A stretch of 64,000 nt of DNA from assembly GCF_050948215.1 (NCBI RefSeq), contig NC_135161.1, positions 4,291,411 through 4,355,410 of the forward strand, given 5' to 3'. The position numbers and the translations under genes are program-made. Positions within the stretch are counted from its first letter, which is position 1. Each line of letters opens with the position of its first letter. This document shows positions 22,801-35,249 of this stretch, in pieces. A model generated the notes under the pieces. It worked only from the letters and a program-made list of their open reading frames with translations. It was not told the origin of the DNA and ran no database searches. Source of the DNA: Halictus rubicundus (Eukaryota; Arthropoda; Insecta; Hymenoptera; Halictidae).

Positions 22801-25164
22801 TGTTTAGGAATATTTCTGAATACGAAAATTGCTGGTCTTTTTACGTACAATAAGATCCCATAATCAAAAATATAGGTTTCCATTTGAAAAAACAAAGTTG
22901 ACCTGCGAATGACATTGAAAATGCCATCAAAATCAAAAGCCAATACTGCCCCCTCTTTCCCTCTCGAAATCCTTGGACACGTGTTTTACACTTTTTTAAT
23001 ATCTTTCATACTTTTCGAGATATTCGGCTGGAAAGTTTGCAAATGAACACTCCGTATAATGATTATTTTAATTTATATTAATGAGTGTTTCTACTTTATG
23101 ATACTAATTTTTATTTTTACTTACATTAACAGGTAAGGTAAAAAATAAATGAAATTTGTATTACTGTCCGGATACCGAGACATGGCCAGCCACTGGGACG
23201 TTTACCCGACACTGACGAATTTGACTCTCGAGAGTAGCTCGCGACAGTTTTACTCCCAAATTGGACACCGGCATTTAGAAATGATTTCTGGGCCACCGCG
23301 AGCGATGAGAAAACGCGGAGCCGTTTCTGCCCGGTTTCGGTGCTGGGTCTCGCGCAGGAAGTCGATTATAAATTCCTGCGTGCATTTATCGAATTAATTA
23401 TACATCGTGGGTCGGCTCGAAATGATCTATTGTGCTTGAATGGTCGTGTCACACGCTCTCCAGCGTTGCGCGTAAGTCGAGGGAATCGACCCTCGGACCG
23501 GATCTCGAATCCTCCTCCTTCGTCTCCTGCTGGTTTTTCTTTTCCCCGCGGGGAGGGGGGTAATATGGAATTAAAAGGGTGGCAGGTCTTGCGTGTCACC
23601 TATTCTGCCCCCCTAAACGAACCTGAAACGCTCGGCTGGCTCGACTGGCTGTGCTCGCGCATTCAACTCGGGCACAACAGATAAATTTCTCGGTTAGAGC
23701 GGCGCATTGTGCGCCAATAAAATTCCTTTGTCCGGCCTCTCGAGGGAAAGACGCCGCGCGTGTAACGCGAACGTTCGTCGCGAACACCGCCGCGCTGCCA
23801 TCATCATTGGGACAAGGATTTTCGTCTCTGCGGTTACTCTAGCACCGAGAGCAAGGGGCGTCGAGCCGTAAAGAAAGCAAAAATTCCGCGCGAGGATGCG
23901 ATGCGCGGTTCGTGAAATTTTCCGTGCGCGAATATCGCGCATCGATCCCTCTGTCGCGTGGTTTTCCGCTTCGCGTCATGACGCGTCGCCGTCACCGTCG
24001 ACGGCACACGTTTCCACAAAAACTTGCGGTCACGGTGAATCGAATTTTTCTTCCCGATCCTTGCGATTATCGCTTCCCCACGACGCAGCAAGCTACGAAA
24101 ACGCGACAGACAACGAGGATAGCGAAGGCTAAACTCCCGACGCCGAGTACTCGTCGTCGGTTCCTCGCGATCAACTCGCTTCGCGTTTCTCTTATCGGCG
24201 CGATGCGGTGCGGTGGACGGAGTTACGAAGGAGCCTCGCGCAAACTGGAAGCACGGGACTCTACGCCTACGCGGGGACCGGTTCTCGTTCGCTTCCGGTC
24301 ACGCGATCCTCGGCCCTAATTAATCGACGTCGCTGTGGGACCCTCCGGAGGATCGTTTCGTGTCCTGGCTTCCGTCGTTGTCAACGTTTCGGTCGTTTCT
24401 GATGTTCGAAACGGCCGCTGGATAAGAAGCTCCGTGCCGCTCGCTCTATTCCGGTGAAACCGGAAGCCTCCCCGTGGCTGTGCGGCTGCAATTGTCGCGG
24501 GCCACTGTGTTTGTTCTTGCCGATACTCGGTTATCTTATCCGCTAGTCCTTTGCCTTCACTACCGAGCGAGATAACGCGCCGAAAGAAGGGTTGTTTGAA
24601 CTCCAAACAACCAAACGAGAAGAGTCCGACGACCAAAAAAGTTTCTCTCTCGAGGAGCCCGTTGTTTACACGTTTCGTGAAACCCGCCACGAGCGCTACC
24701 AGTAATTTTATCATCGTACGGAATATCTTCGGGCGAGATCTATCGTCAACGATAAGAACGCGTCGAGCGGCAAGCGGTGAGCGTTTAAGCGTTCTTTCCC
24801 GATGGAGCGGCGGACGCGGTACGAGCTTCCGGTGGAAATAATTTGCCGGTGGAGCAATCCGCGAGTTCCTCGACCGGATTACCGAGATGATATCAGCGAT
24901 TTTACCACGGTAATTAACGCCGCTTCCCGATAGACGCTCGTTCGCTCGTTGGCTCGTTGACTCGTTGGCTGGCGCAAGGATCCGCGGCCGAGTTTCTACT
25001 TTCGGCCGTGTTCGCGAGATAGTCCCGACCGATTAATTACCGGCCGGTCGTTAATCGACGCTACGCTCGTTTCCACGGTCTACCCACCGATACGCTAATC
25101 ATTCTCGAGCGTTGCTGTTCCACTCTGATTTCCTCCTATTCTTTGGAACCAGAAAGGTTTTGGC
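22801..25164. other. Unique, partly CpG-rich sequence, no supported gene
   Basis: Several overlapping ORFs on both strands (for example 23912-24319) lack recognisable motifs. No mobile-element ends were noticed. Confidence 0.35.
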
Positions 25165-25289
25165 CACGGACTATAACTGTTATAACCAAAAAGAAAAGAA
25201 GTCATGGAATAACAAGTGTTTCATCGACTAAAATCGTATTGGTTACAAATATAGATTACAAGTAACCGAACAATTTTTCTCTGGTTGGT

Positions 25290-26175
25290 AAATGTTATCG
25301 TTGACAAAAATTCATTTCGATCACGTACAACAGTTATCAATGAGAGAAATTTATTTCGGTCGCTAATAACAGTTATCGTTGAGATAAGCTTATTTCGGTC
25401 GCTCATAACAGTTATCGATAAGAAAAATTTATTTCGATCTCTCATAACAGTTATCCATGAGATAAATTTATTTCGATCGCTCATAACAGTTGTCGATAAG
25501 GGAAATTTATTTCGATCTCTCATAACAGTTATCGATAAGGGAAATTTATTTCGATCTCTCATAACAGTTATCCATGAGATAAATTTATTTCGATCGCTCA
25601 TAACAGTTGTCGATGAGAGAAATTTATTTCGGTCGTTCGTAACAGTTATCGTTGAGTGAGTTTATTTCGATTACTCATAACAGTTATCGTTGAGAGAGTT
25701 TATTTCGGTCGCTCATAACAGTTGTCGATGGGAGAAATTTATTTCGATCGTTCGTAACAGTTATCGTTGAGTGAGTTTATTTCGATCACTCATAACAGTT
25801 ATCGTTGAGAGAATTTATTTCGGTCGCTCATAACAGTTGTCGATGGGAGAAATTTATTTCGATCGTTCATAACAGTTGTCGATAAGGGAAATTTATTTCG
25901 ATCTCTCATAACAGTTATCCATGAGATAAATTTATTTCGATCGCTCATAACAGTTGTCGATGAGAGAAATTTATTTCGATCGTTCGTAACAGTTATCGTT
26001 GAGTGAGTTTGTTACGATCACTCATAACAGTTATCGTTGAGAGAGTTTATTTCGGTCGCTCATAACAGTTGTCGATGGGAGAAATTTATTTCGATCGTTC
26101 ATAATAGTTATCGATCTCTCATAACAGTTATCCATGAGATAAATTTATTTCGATCGCTCATAACAGTTATGGATG
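25290..26175. repeat. 39-bp tandem array in hAT copy 1, about 22 units
   Basis: The consensus unit contains AACAGTTATCGATGAGAGAA then ATTTATTTCGATCGCTCAT. Each unit carries TAACAGTTAT and a CGATCG palindrome. Because 39 is a multiple of three, ORFs run through it on both strands; these are not taken as genes. Confidence 0.95.
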
Positions 26176-26249
26176 AAGGAAGTTTGTAATAGTTATTATT
26201 AAATAGTACAACTTTCAAATGGTAGACAATCAATTATTTAATAAATTAT

Positions 26250-26555
26250 TTAGTCATAAATGTAATTGCTGCAATATAAATTTAATGTGACAAACATGAG
26301 CTTATCCAAATTTTCTCCTGACAAATTACACCACGAATCATCTAACGTTAATTTTAGGGTAGAAAAGGTTCGTTCAACACTAACTTGAGTTGCGGGCACA
26401 GCGTGATTTATGCACGCTCGTTTTGATAAATACGGGAGTCTATATTTCTGATTTTCCCAGTTGAACAAATTTTGAAAAATTTTTTTCAGATTTTGTGTTG
26501 TTCTTATTGTCTGTTGATTCGTCTTGTTGTACGAAACCTCCTCAATGAATTTCAC
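26250..26555 (-). pseudogene. hAT transposase C-terminal dimerisation fragment (copy 1)
   Basis: The translation carries the hATC signature: YRLPYLSKRACINHAVPATQ followed by VSVERTFSTLKLTL and LSGENLDKLMFVTLN. The VPATxxxxERTFS core is typical of the dimerisation region at the end of hAT transposases. The catalytic DDE core and BED finger are absent, so it is a terminal relic. The homologous piece in copy 2 (34905-35159) has a short internal deletion. Confidence 0.85.
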
Positions 26556-27034
26556 AGGGTGGCTCCATCCGAAAAGGAGTAGACAACTCAGTAATTAAAT
26601 AAGCAATTAAAATGAATTTTCTCTTCAATAATTATTATGAACAAGTGAAACGAAATTCGTTCATCGATAACTGTTATGAGACTACGGATTTTATGCATTT
26701 ATGACAAAAATGGGTAAACACAATTTAAAGCAGTTGACACATTAAAAATATTTAAGGATATCAGCGTATTGGTTTCAACTTAATAAAATAATTAAAAGAA
26801 GAAATAATATTTTATTTTTCTCCTGCGTTTTGCAATCGATGCAAACATTTTTTATTTTGCATAAAGATCCGCAGTCTAGTTATGAGTGATCGAAATGAAC
26901 TTCTCTCATCGATAACAGTTATCGAGGAGGATCCAATTTTTTGGACACTAATAACTGTTATTTGTATAAGCTTGTCAAGAACATCAATTCTAAGTTATTT
27001 CGCGAACCGAAAATTTTCGAATTAATTCCACCTA

Positions 27035-27245
27035 GAGTGAATTCTCGATACGAGTCAACAACGCGGGTCTTGCCAGCGTCATGTATCGTCCAGGAGACAT
27101 ACTCGAGCCGTGTTATATTTACACTCCTCGGCGTGCGAGGCCTCTCGAGCTTGACGGCCCCTCGCGGGGTATACCCAGCGGTAGTGGGGATAATTCCGTG
27201 ACGTTTATCATCGACGCCTTGGCGACAAATATAGAGAAATCACTG
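27035..27245. mobile_element. TA-flanked MITE, about 211 bp
   Basis: Termini GAGTGAATTCTCGATA and the inverse of CAGTGATTTCTCTAT, with TA on both sides (27033-27034 and 27246-27247). The body includes CTCCTCGGCGTGCGAGGCCT and GGTAGTGGGGATAATTCCG, shared with copies at 37.8 and 38.4 kb. TA flanks suggest a Tc1/mariner-mobilised MITE. Confidence 0.8.
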
Positions 27246-27247
27246 TA

Positions 27248-27984
27248 TCTTGAGGAAATAGACCAGTGTGCGACGCGTCGATTTCAAACAGCAGACGGAT
27301 GAACACGCGCAATCGAATACATAGCCAGAAATGGATTCGAAGGTTCCCGCACCCTATTCTCGAAGAAACCACCCTCGGGCGTAACAGAACTGCCGAAGAG
27401 ACGGCGAGAGACTCTGCTCGGTTGGACCCGACCCGACCCGACCCGATCCACCGAGAAATTGACTCGCGTTCGTGAGTACATATTGAACTTGCTTCCATCC
27501 CTCCCCTCCCCTCGGTTGTCACACCACCACTGGGAAAACGTGGGTGGCTGGTTTACACGCGGTGAGTCAACGCCAGCGTTGCGTCGCCGGTATTGTGCCA
27601 GATCCCCGAGAAATCGGACCCCGTTCCTCGTTCCACGAGAAATGAAAAATTCCCGACTGACTAATTAGCCGAACTGAATCACGATAAACTAACGGAGCCT
27701 CTCGAGTCGATTTCGTTGCGCCGCAGCGATGGCCCGGATTCCAGGCTGAATCATAATAAATTTCAATTGGTTCGTTTCGTCGTTCTCCTTTCTCGTTCGG
27801 ACGAAACACCGCGTCGCGCGGGACTAGACTCGTTAACTAGACAACGTCGAAGGATTCAGCGGTGTGGTCGTCAACGGAAAGGGAGAGGCAGATAATTTCG
27901 CCTCGGGGAGTAATCGAGAGCGGAGCAGAGTGGTCCCCCACCCCCGTAGGCCACACCTGACCTAGACAGCGCGTTAAACTTGAT
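27248..27984. other. Unique CpG-rich sequence, no supported gene
   Basis: A CCCGA pentamer run (27427-27446) and chance ORFs only. Confidence 0.35.
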
Positions 27985-28390
27985 AAATTTTCGATTTTTA
28001 TAATTAGAAAAATTATTTTTGTATAGCCTAATAGTGAGTGCATAATGTGCCAAAGTCCGATTTTTTGAAACAAATTTTTTTACGGAGATATACGCATGGT
28101 AAATAACCTTTTCTCCTCTCCTCGGAATTCATCAGTTTTCAGTGCGATAGTTATGTAATTATTCCGCATATAATTGAATAGCCTAAACTATTAACTGGTA
28201 AAAAGAATTTTCAAAAGAAGTTGTTTAACATTAAGTAATACGGAGTAACCTGAAGCCTCTTTGCGTTACGCTCATTTTTTATTTATGGAGGAATAGAAAA
28301 AATCCTTTGAAAAGCTTCGATCTGGAACTAATCGTTTTGGCAAGGTGTAATATTGATCTAACTTTGTGTAAAAAATCGTGAGACCCAAAC
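27985..28390. mobile_element. Fragment of the Transib-type element B family
   Basis: It matches 22262-22700 in the same orientation and the inverse of 41440-41745: TAGTGAGTGCATAATGTGCC, TACGCATGGTAAATAACC and TGGAACTAATCGTTTTGG. It is cut on the right at TACAGTGGAGTCAC, the end of a Tc1-like element. Confidence 0.65.
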
Positions 28391-28393
28391 GTA

Positions 28394-28890
28394 CAGTGGA
28401 GTCACAGTAATATTCGGACACTTGTAAAAGGGTGATCACTTTTTTAATATTGGACCATACGACTTACAATTTTATTTTCTTGAGAACAATTAGTTTACTA
28501 CATGACGTGAAAAAGAAATTTTGAGAAAATTGCAATTGGTCGAAATTACAAAGAAAATACTAAAAATTGTTGTTTATAATTTAAAAAAATTTTTAAAATA
28601 CGTTTTGTAGATTTGTATCAATGATACATATCCCCAATATTTCATCAAAATCGATCAACGGTGCAATAAGCTACAAACGTTTAAAGATGGTGAAAATTAC
28701 AGTTTTTCACGATTTTCACCCTGTAATAAATGTAAAGATTCCTACATCTTTCAATGCGTGCAGCTTTTTTCCACACCAACCGATTTTTATGAAATTTTCA
28801 GACTATGTATAATTCACACAAGTCTATAAAATGTATTTTTAAAATTTTCAATATAGGCCCACTTAACAAAGTTGTAAACAACAACTTTTA
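28394..28890. mobile_element. Tc1/mariner-like MITE, left part
   Basis: TA at 28392-28393 then CAGTGGAGTCACAGTAATAT and TCGGACACTTG, the style of Tc1 ends. The arms around ATTTCATCAAAATCGAT recur inverted within the element, as in 32868-33825. The right terminus is not found. Confidence 0.6.
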
Positions 28891-29035
28891 GTATGTTCTT
28901 GATGATGTTAAATTATTACTGGACAAGGAAGACACAACTATTTACAAATTATTAATTTCGTTTTAAATTTGTTACTTCTTAAAAATAAATTTTTTTTTAT
29001 AAAAATTTCCTACCTATGAGCCGTTTATTTTGCAA

Positions 29036-29232
29036 GTGGCCTAAGTCCATTTGTCAATTATTTTTTGTTGCTCGTAATTACGTGTGCAACTTCAAGTTAG
29101 CTGTCATAAACAACATTTGCGGTTAAGTATATTCAGAGTATATACGATAATTTTGGACACATACGTTTTCGCAGTTAGTTCAATAATTAAAACCATCACT
29201 TTGAAAGTGGCCTAAGTCCAATCCACCATTGA
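29036..29232 (+). repeat. Dispersed repeat, also inverted at 44441-44632
   Basis: It starts AAGTGGCCTAAGTCCATTTG and ends with a second AAGTGGCCTAAGTCCA. The same sequence is inverted at 44.4 kb. Further motif copies (AAGTGGCTTAACTCCAT near 29800, TGGACTTGGGCTC near 29725) suggest the termini or subterminal repeats of one DNA transposon spanning about 29.0-29.8 kb. Confidence 0.7.
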
Positions 29233-29339
29233 TAATGCCCGAAGGACAAGGAACGGAAAGGTAATAACTTTGTTCTAAATGAAATGAAACAAGAGGATTT
29301 CATATCAACAAAATCTTTGGAGTGCGCAATTTTTAAAGG

Positions 29340-29600
29340 GTAAAGAATTCTAACGGAGAAACAATAAATTGGTTAAAAATATGCTGGATGCGTTTCATGA
29401 GAGATGAACCATATAAAATTTTCTATAAGATATCAATGGATAAGAATGCAAAGTTGATAATCCTGGATTTATTACCACGTCGGGGTAGACCAAGAAATAC
29501 AAGAACATGATGGACTTACTACGATACATACCACCGGAGCACCATGACTTCTTCAAATCCCTCCCGCATGCACAAAATGTAGATGAGCAATAAATTGTTA
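29340..29600 (+). pseudogene. Possible transposon-derived coding remnant
   Basis: The plus-strand reading includes FMRDEPYKIFYKISMDKN then LDLLPRRGRPRNTRT and YDTYHRSTM, with a stop inside. The EPYKIFYK...RRGRPR pattern resembles coding sequences of some insect DNA transposons, but I cannot name the family. It lies between the AAGTGGCCTAAGTCC repeats. Confidence 0.3.
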
Positions 29601-29966
29601 TGTAATTTATGCAGTTAGAAAATGTCCTGAATTGCATAAATGGAGTTTTTGAAGTGTTGTAAAGATATATAAAGTTAATTGAGTATTGTTTTTTCAATTT
29701 GAAGCATTTTAAACTATGTCGAATGGACTTGGGCTCTTTCAAATTTTATAACGAATCTGGTCGCTTCACTGGCCACTTCTGGTCGTTTCACTTTGAAAGT
29801 GGCTTAACTCCATTTTTGGTCAGAAAACACATATTATTCACTTAATGATTGCTATTATTTTAACAGGAACTGTAAAATTAACTCTTTTAGATACACTTGA
29901 GCAGTATGACACATTGATATCCCATACGTATATTTTTAATTTTATTGAAACACAAACCCTCATATA

Positions 29967-31196
29967 TCAGGGGGAGCCATAAGTAATCATTTATTTTGAA
30001 ATCTAAAACAAACTTTGTAGTAAATTCAGGTTTTTATTTCTTAATTTATTACACAATCTCCAACATTATCAAGGACAGTTTGCCATGTTTCTTGCAAATT
30101 TTCAATTCCCCTATTATAGAAATCCGGGGTTCGTGAAGCAAAATATGACTCAAGCTGCCTCCTTACATCTGATACAGGAGTGAATGTTTTATTTCTTAAA
30201 TAATGTTCCAGAGATCTGAAAAGATGATAGTCAGAGGGAGCAATATCCGGTGAGTACGGGGGTGCAGTAAAACTTCCCACTGCAATTCTTTGATTTTTTC
30301 CTGAGTGAGTTTCGCTGTATGGGGCCGGCCTTTGTCAATTTGCAGTATTACACCTTTTCGGTGGACTAAAGCTGCCCTATTTTTCAATAGTTCTGAATAC
30401 AGCGGTTGTAATTGCTGACAATACAACTGAGCAGTAACTGTTTCTCCAGGTTTCAACAACCCAAAGTGAATTATGCCACGACAGTCCCACCAAATGCACA
30501 GTAACACCTTTCTAAGTGATGAGCTAGGTTTAGGGGTTGATATTGCGGTTTGATTTGCGGAAAGCCATTGCTTCGAACGCTTTATGTTATCATAAAGAAT
30601 CCATTTTTCATCTCAGGTAACGATTCTGCTAAGAAATGGATCTCTACGAAATCTGGATAGCAATGAAGTGTCAAATAATTGATGCGGTACCCATATTCCT
30701 TTCCCATTTCGTGTAGGTGCGTTTTTATAGTTGATCATGTGGACCCAAGGCTTCTCGATAATTCTTGTATACTTAATTTTGGATCAGCTTCCACTAGAGA
30801 TTTTAGTGTGTCATTATCAAATTCAACTGGTCGTCCACTTCGAGGCCTATGAGAGAGATCATAATCACCAGCTGCAAATTTTCTGAACCAACGTGGACAC
30901 TTGTTGACCTTCAATAAATCTCTATAAACATCGCAAATTTTCTTTGTTGTTACCGTTGCATTAAATCCCGCATGAAAATGAAAAAGTATACAATGACGAA
31001 TATGATCCTCGGAAGGTACGGACGCCGCCATTTTATTACAGGGTTGTAAAGAGATTATACTTTTTAGAATATTTTGAACACAGGCTGCTTTACCGAAAAC
31101 TGTAAAAGAATACGTGTTTCCTCGTCAACGATCGGTACAGAACTAAAGGCAAAACAAATTCTTTGCAAATAATTGATTACTTATGGGTACTCCTAA
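29967..31196 (-). mobile_element. mariner element copy 1 (1,230 bp), defective
   Basis: Inverted ends TCAGGGGGAGCCATAAGTAA and the inverse of TTACTTATGGGTACTCCTAA, flanked by TA (29965-29966 and 31197-31198). It carries a minus-strand mariner transposase with stops and frame changes. It is inserted within the 28.9-31.3-kb block, since similar flanking sequence lies on both sides. A second copy is at 59697-60855. Confidence 0.9.
30041..31031 (-). pseudogene. mariner transposase (DD34D, irritans-like), broken, copy 1
   Basis: The N-terminal helix-turn-helix region is open from the Met at 31031 (WFRKFAAGDYDLSHRPRSGR, the usual mariner spacer) to a TGA after SLGST near 30735. Further on, the catalytic DEKWILYDN is preceded directly by a TGA near 30614. 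Compared with related transposases, about ten residues are missing between WVPHQL and TSLLSR. The second catalytic block reads QIDKGRPHTA, altered from DNARPH but with Asp kept. The C terminus (DYHLFRSLEHYLRNKTF) is frame-shifted at about 30280. In intact relatives this enzyme cuts and pastes at TA. Confidence 0.9.
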
Positions 31197-31198
31197 TA

Positions 31199-32867
31199 TA
31201 AGTGGACTCGGGCGACGTTCAAAATAAACGGCTCATGCATATACATTAATAACCAAATTTAGAGAAGTGCCCAAAAACAGGCCATTTGTCCGCACTGTGC
31301 GGCGAGACAAGGCAAGACAAGGCGTGACAAGGAAGGAAGGAAGGAAGGAAGGGGTAGAGCCTCGCTCGAGCGAGAAGTGCGTGCGCGAGGGACACACGGT
31401 ATACAAACCGCCGCGCCACACGTCTCACAGCGCACAGCACACGGTAGTATTAGCTTGTAGCTTGTAGCTTCTCATAGAGAAGAGACAGTCGTTGGCTCGC
31501 CGCAAAGCTGTTCGCGTCGCCGGAGAACCGAAAGAAAACGGGGTCCCACACCCTCTGTCTTCGCGTTCGCTGCTTCTCCTTCCTCCGCGATATCGTGTTC
31601 GACGTTCGCGTTAAATGCCACTTATCCCGACCGATTATCAGTGACGCCGTGACATCGATCTGATTCGCAACGTTGCTGGAGCGCGCGTGCGACGCGAACC
31701 GATGCGATAACAATAATAATAATAATACTAATAATCAGACTACAACTTTTTGAGCGATTTTTCTCTCGCGCACGGAGATCCGACGTGGACGGACACAAGT
31801 GATCTCGTTTTGTTGGTGAAGTGTGTTCCTGCGACAAAAATCGAAAGTTCGCTCGATAGGAAATTGGCTTCGGCCTTGCCGGTCGAGAACAGAGGTGAGC
31901 TGGAAGATCGAATCCCGCGAGAAGAGCGAGACGAACGGGAATAGTTGGATGAGCGAGGCGGCGGCGGGACATATGGGGGCCCATTGAAAAGGAACGCGCT
32001 TCTAGCCGAGTAGAGGCCACAGGCCAGGGGTTCAACCGGCGATGGGTGCAACCGGCTTCCACGAGTCGCTCCGAAAATAATCGTCGTATTTTTACCGTCT
32101 CTTTATGCCCACTTGGTCTCTGTGCTCGCCGGAGGCCGCGCAAAGTGGCGTTAATTCGCCGCGGAGCTGCGCCGCGAGGATTGTCACGCCTTCTCGCGAC
32201 AATTGCCTCCTCCCGGCGACTGTTCGTCAACTCTTCGCCCCGAGCGGGAATTCTTGCTTCTCCCTTCGGCGTTTCGGGTCCGCGTCGTTTCATCTGCGTG
32301 ACGAATCTTCGGGGATTCCAGAGATTCCAGAGACCAGGAGCTGGGGTCGTCGTCTAAAGTAGTCTATTCAAATTTTGGGGGGGGGGGGGCAGGAACAGGA
32401 AACGTTCCGCTTTCTATTAGTACGAATTTCATCGATAAACGACCGACTCGATTCCCTCTGTCTGCGTGTTGCAGACAGACAGAGCCTGTCCGGGACTGTG
32501 CGTCGTCTATTTTCGATAACGCCGTCGCTTCCTCGTCGCCTTATCGCCGCGCTCCGACGCTCCGCGCTGCAAACTTTTGCCCGAGCAGACGTTCCCCCGA
32601 TGCGACGCAACGGTGCTTGCCGATTCTCTCGCGAAAAGCGTCGCGCGACGTCCGCGCGCGCGTCGCTGCGGCGGCAGCGTCTCTCGCGAGTCAGAAGTTC
32701 GAGGATTGTTTCCGTCCCGCGGGAAATTCGGGTCTGCCGGAGGAGCTAACGGGGACGTACACGGCCCGGTCGGACGGGGACATATTTTGGAATTTTTCAA
32801 AAGATTCGAACGCGTCGGGAACGGACAGAGTTTTGACCGGAGGACGCTGACGTGTTTTCTCGACGTA
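31199..32867. other. CpG-rich sequence with an orphan Transib-like end and simple repeats
   Basis: CACTGTG at 31293-31299 followed by CGGCG resembles a Transib right end with its target site; the partner was not found. A GGAA run lies at 31330-31353 and a G-run at about 32377-32389. Many overlapping ORFs lack motifs. A host promoter or first exon is possible but cannot be shown. Confidence 0.35.
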
Positions 32868-33825
32868 CGAAAGTATCAAACGCCTTTTAAAACAGTATAA
32901 CTTTTTTCACATTGGATCAAACCACCACCTTTTTTTTTTTTGAGCAACTAGAAGAATTGGTTTACCGTATGACGTGCAAAAAAGATTTTGAGCACATTGC
33001 AATTGCTAGGAATTGTAAGGGCAAATAGAAAAGGCACTTTTCAAAACTTTTTTATTTGAGCCTGTAATGAACATTTAAAATATGCGTTTTGCAGATATGT
33101 GCTAGTTATACACATACCGAAAATTTCATCGAAATCGGTTGACGCAGATAAAATCGGCACGCATCGAAAGATGTTAGAATCTGTGGATTTTAAGTCGTGA
33201 AAAACTACGATTTTCACCATTTTTAACTAAAGTGTAGCTCGTGTGTATATTGACACGTTAAGTGCCCAGCCTGTCATAATTGACTGTTAAGTGACTCGGC
33301 TGTGTTAACAGATGATTTTAGAAAAATTCACACCTTTGTTTACGTTGTTTCAATAAATTACATTGACTGTTTTATATTATATTTTGTTTCTTAAAGCATT
33401 GACTGAACAAAAACCGATGTTCCCTAAACGAAATCTTTAGTCTCATCACAATCAGTATGCAAGGGCAGACCCACGCGTTGCTGGAACATGAGCCTCAAAT
33501 CTGTGACCGGTCCCTACGGACCGACGTGGCACTTGACGTGTTAATCGATTTCAATGAAATTTTCAGCATGTGTATGTATAACTAACATAGATCCACAAAA
33601 CGCATATTTTAAATTTTCATTACAGGCTCAAATAAAAAAGTTGTGAAAAGTGTCACTATAATTTTCTCACGTAATTCTTACCAATTTCAATTTTTTCAAA
33701 ATCTTTTTGCACATCATTTGGAAAATCAATTCTTCTAATTGTTCATAAAAATCAGGTGATTTGATCCAGTTTAAAAAGAGTTTATACTGTTTTAAAGGGC
33801 GTTCGAATACTTTCGTGGGCCTCTG
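32868..33825. mobile_element. Tc1-like foldback MITE with arms of about 280 bp
   Basis: The right end is the inverse of CAGAGGCCCACGAAAGTATT, followed by TA. The left arm starts CGAAAGTATCAAACGCC after TA. Left arm 32868-33165 pairs with right arm 33540-33825. The unpaired middle (about 33230-33540) is unrelated to the arms. No transposase is present. Confidence 0.8.
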
Positions 33826-33829
33826 TATG

Positions 33830-33990
33830 TCCACAACACGGGTCTACCCAGAGACATATATCGGCTAGAAGATACTATTCTTTGATACACTGCCGAATGT
33901 AGAAAAGGACAGCGAAGCTCGAGTGGCCTCGGACTCACAGGAGTGTAAACATAATACGAGTCGGGTGTATCGATGTGAGACCACTGCTAA
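33830..33990 (-). repeat. Diverged copy of the TA-flanked MITE family
   Basis: Shares ACAACACGGGTCT and, inverted, elements of the 37.8-kb copy (GTAAACATAATACG, GGTGTATCGATGTGAG). Confidence 0.45.
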
Positions 33991-34008
33991 TCCAGTAACA
34001 AACCTTCT

Positions 34009-34262
34009 CTATTTTTCATTATTTTTTATGGGACTTTCACTAACATATTCGTAACATTTTTCTCATGAAAATGATATCAAATATGATATAACTCCGATGA
34101 TATTTATTTGTGTAACGAACGATGAGGGTTACTTCCCATAACAATTATATTAATGTAAAGTTAGTGTAACGATGATCCAAATGATATCGTGTTTGGTATT
34201 ATTTTCATTAGAAAAATGCCACGAATATGCTGGTGAAAGTCCCACAAAAAAATAATTAAAAA
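34009..34262. mobile_element. Foldback MITE, about 250 bp
   Basis: Left arm TTTTTCATTATTTTTTATGG with GACTTTCACTAACATATTCG pairs with right arm CGAATATGCTGGTGAAAGTC and the following AT tract. It is related to the duplication at 15845-16290. Confidence 0.65.
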
Positions 34263-34504
34263 TAAACGGGGACCAAAAATAACATTCAGTCTAACATTTT
34301 TTACGATAAAAATCATTCATAAAAAGCTGATTATTATTGAAACTTAAGATAATCTACACACCATATAAAGACAAAAAATTGTAGAACAAAATGATTAAGA
34401 AATATCGATTTTTATACTTTTTAGTTACACATAACAGCTATTAGTGTCGAAAAAATTGTATCCTCCTCGATAAATGTTATCGATGAAGAAAAACTGTTAC
34501 GATT

Positions 34505-34850
34505 GCTCAAAAGCAGTTACAGATGAGAGAAGTTCATTTCGACCACTCATAACAGTTATTAATGAGAGAACTTCATTTCGATCACCCATAACAGTTACCA
34601 ATGAGAGAAGTTCATTTCGTTCGCTCATAACAGTTACAGATGAGAGAAGTTCATTTCGATCGCTCATAACAGTTATCAATGAGAGAAGTTCATTTCGTTT
34701 GCTCATAACAGTTATCAATGAGAGAAGTGCATTGCGATCACTCATAACAGTTATCAATGAGAGAAATTTATCTCGATCGCTCATAACAGTTATCGATGAT
34801 CGAATTTCGTTTCGCTTGTTCATAATAATTATTGATGAGAAAATTGATTT
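34505..34850. repeat. 39-bp array, small block in hAT copy 2
   Basis: About nine units with the consensus CATAACAGTTATCAATGAGA then GAAGTTCATTTCGATCGCT, in the orientation of the copy 1 array and opposite to the large array. Confidence 0.9.
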
Positions 34851-34904
34851 CAATTGCTTATTTAATTACTGAGTTGTCTACTTCTTTTCGGATGGAGCAA
34901 GCCT

Positions 34905-35159
34905 ATGAAATTCATTGAGAAGGTTTCGTACAACAACACGAATCAACAGACCATAAGAACAACACAAAATCTGAAAAAAATTTTTCAAAATTTATCAAAA
35001 CTTGCCTGCATAATTCACGCTGTGCCCGCAACTCAGATTAGCGTGGAACGAACCTTTTCCGCTCTAAAATTAACGTTAGATGAATCGCGGTGTAATACGT
35101 CAGGAGAAAATTTGGAAAAACTCATGTTTGTCACATTAAATTTTGATTGTAGCAATTAA
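34905..35159 (+). pseudogene. hAT transposase C-terminal dimerisation fragment (copy 2)
   Basis: The translation contains HAVPATQISVERTFSALKLT and SGENLEKLMFVTLN, homologous to 26250-26555. Relative to copy 1 it lacks about 15 residues around the NWENQKYRLPYLSK segment. Only the hATC region survives. Confidence 0.85.
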
Positions 35160-35249
35160 TTTTATGAATAAAAAATTTATGAAATAACTGATTGTCTGCC
35201 ATTTCAAAGTTGTACTATTTAATAACAACTATTACATATTTCCTTCATC

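Larger units (their letters stand above)
25165..26975 (-). mobile_element. hAT element copy 1 with 39-bp tandem array
   Basis: The left terminus CACGGACTATAACTGTTAT corresponds to the right end of copy 2, which reads CAGGGACCATAACTGTTAT on the minus strand, a CAGGG-type hAT terminus. Order from left: terminus, about 120 bp of unique subterminal DNA, a 39-bp repeat array, and a minus-strand transposase C-terminal fragment. The far side reaches GGACACTAATAACTGTTAT, also seen near 34440 in copy 2. The exact right end and TSD could not be fixed. Confidence 0.7.

Noticed and set aside
18446..25164. Long CpG-rich ORFs as exons
   Set aside because: ORFs are open in several frames on both strands with no motifs or consistent splice evidence; cannot be supported without transcripts.
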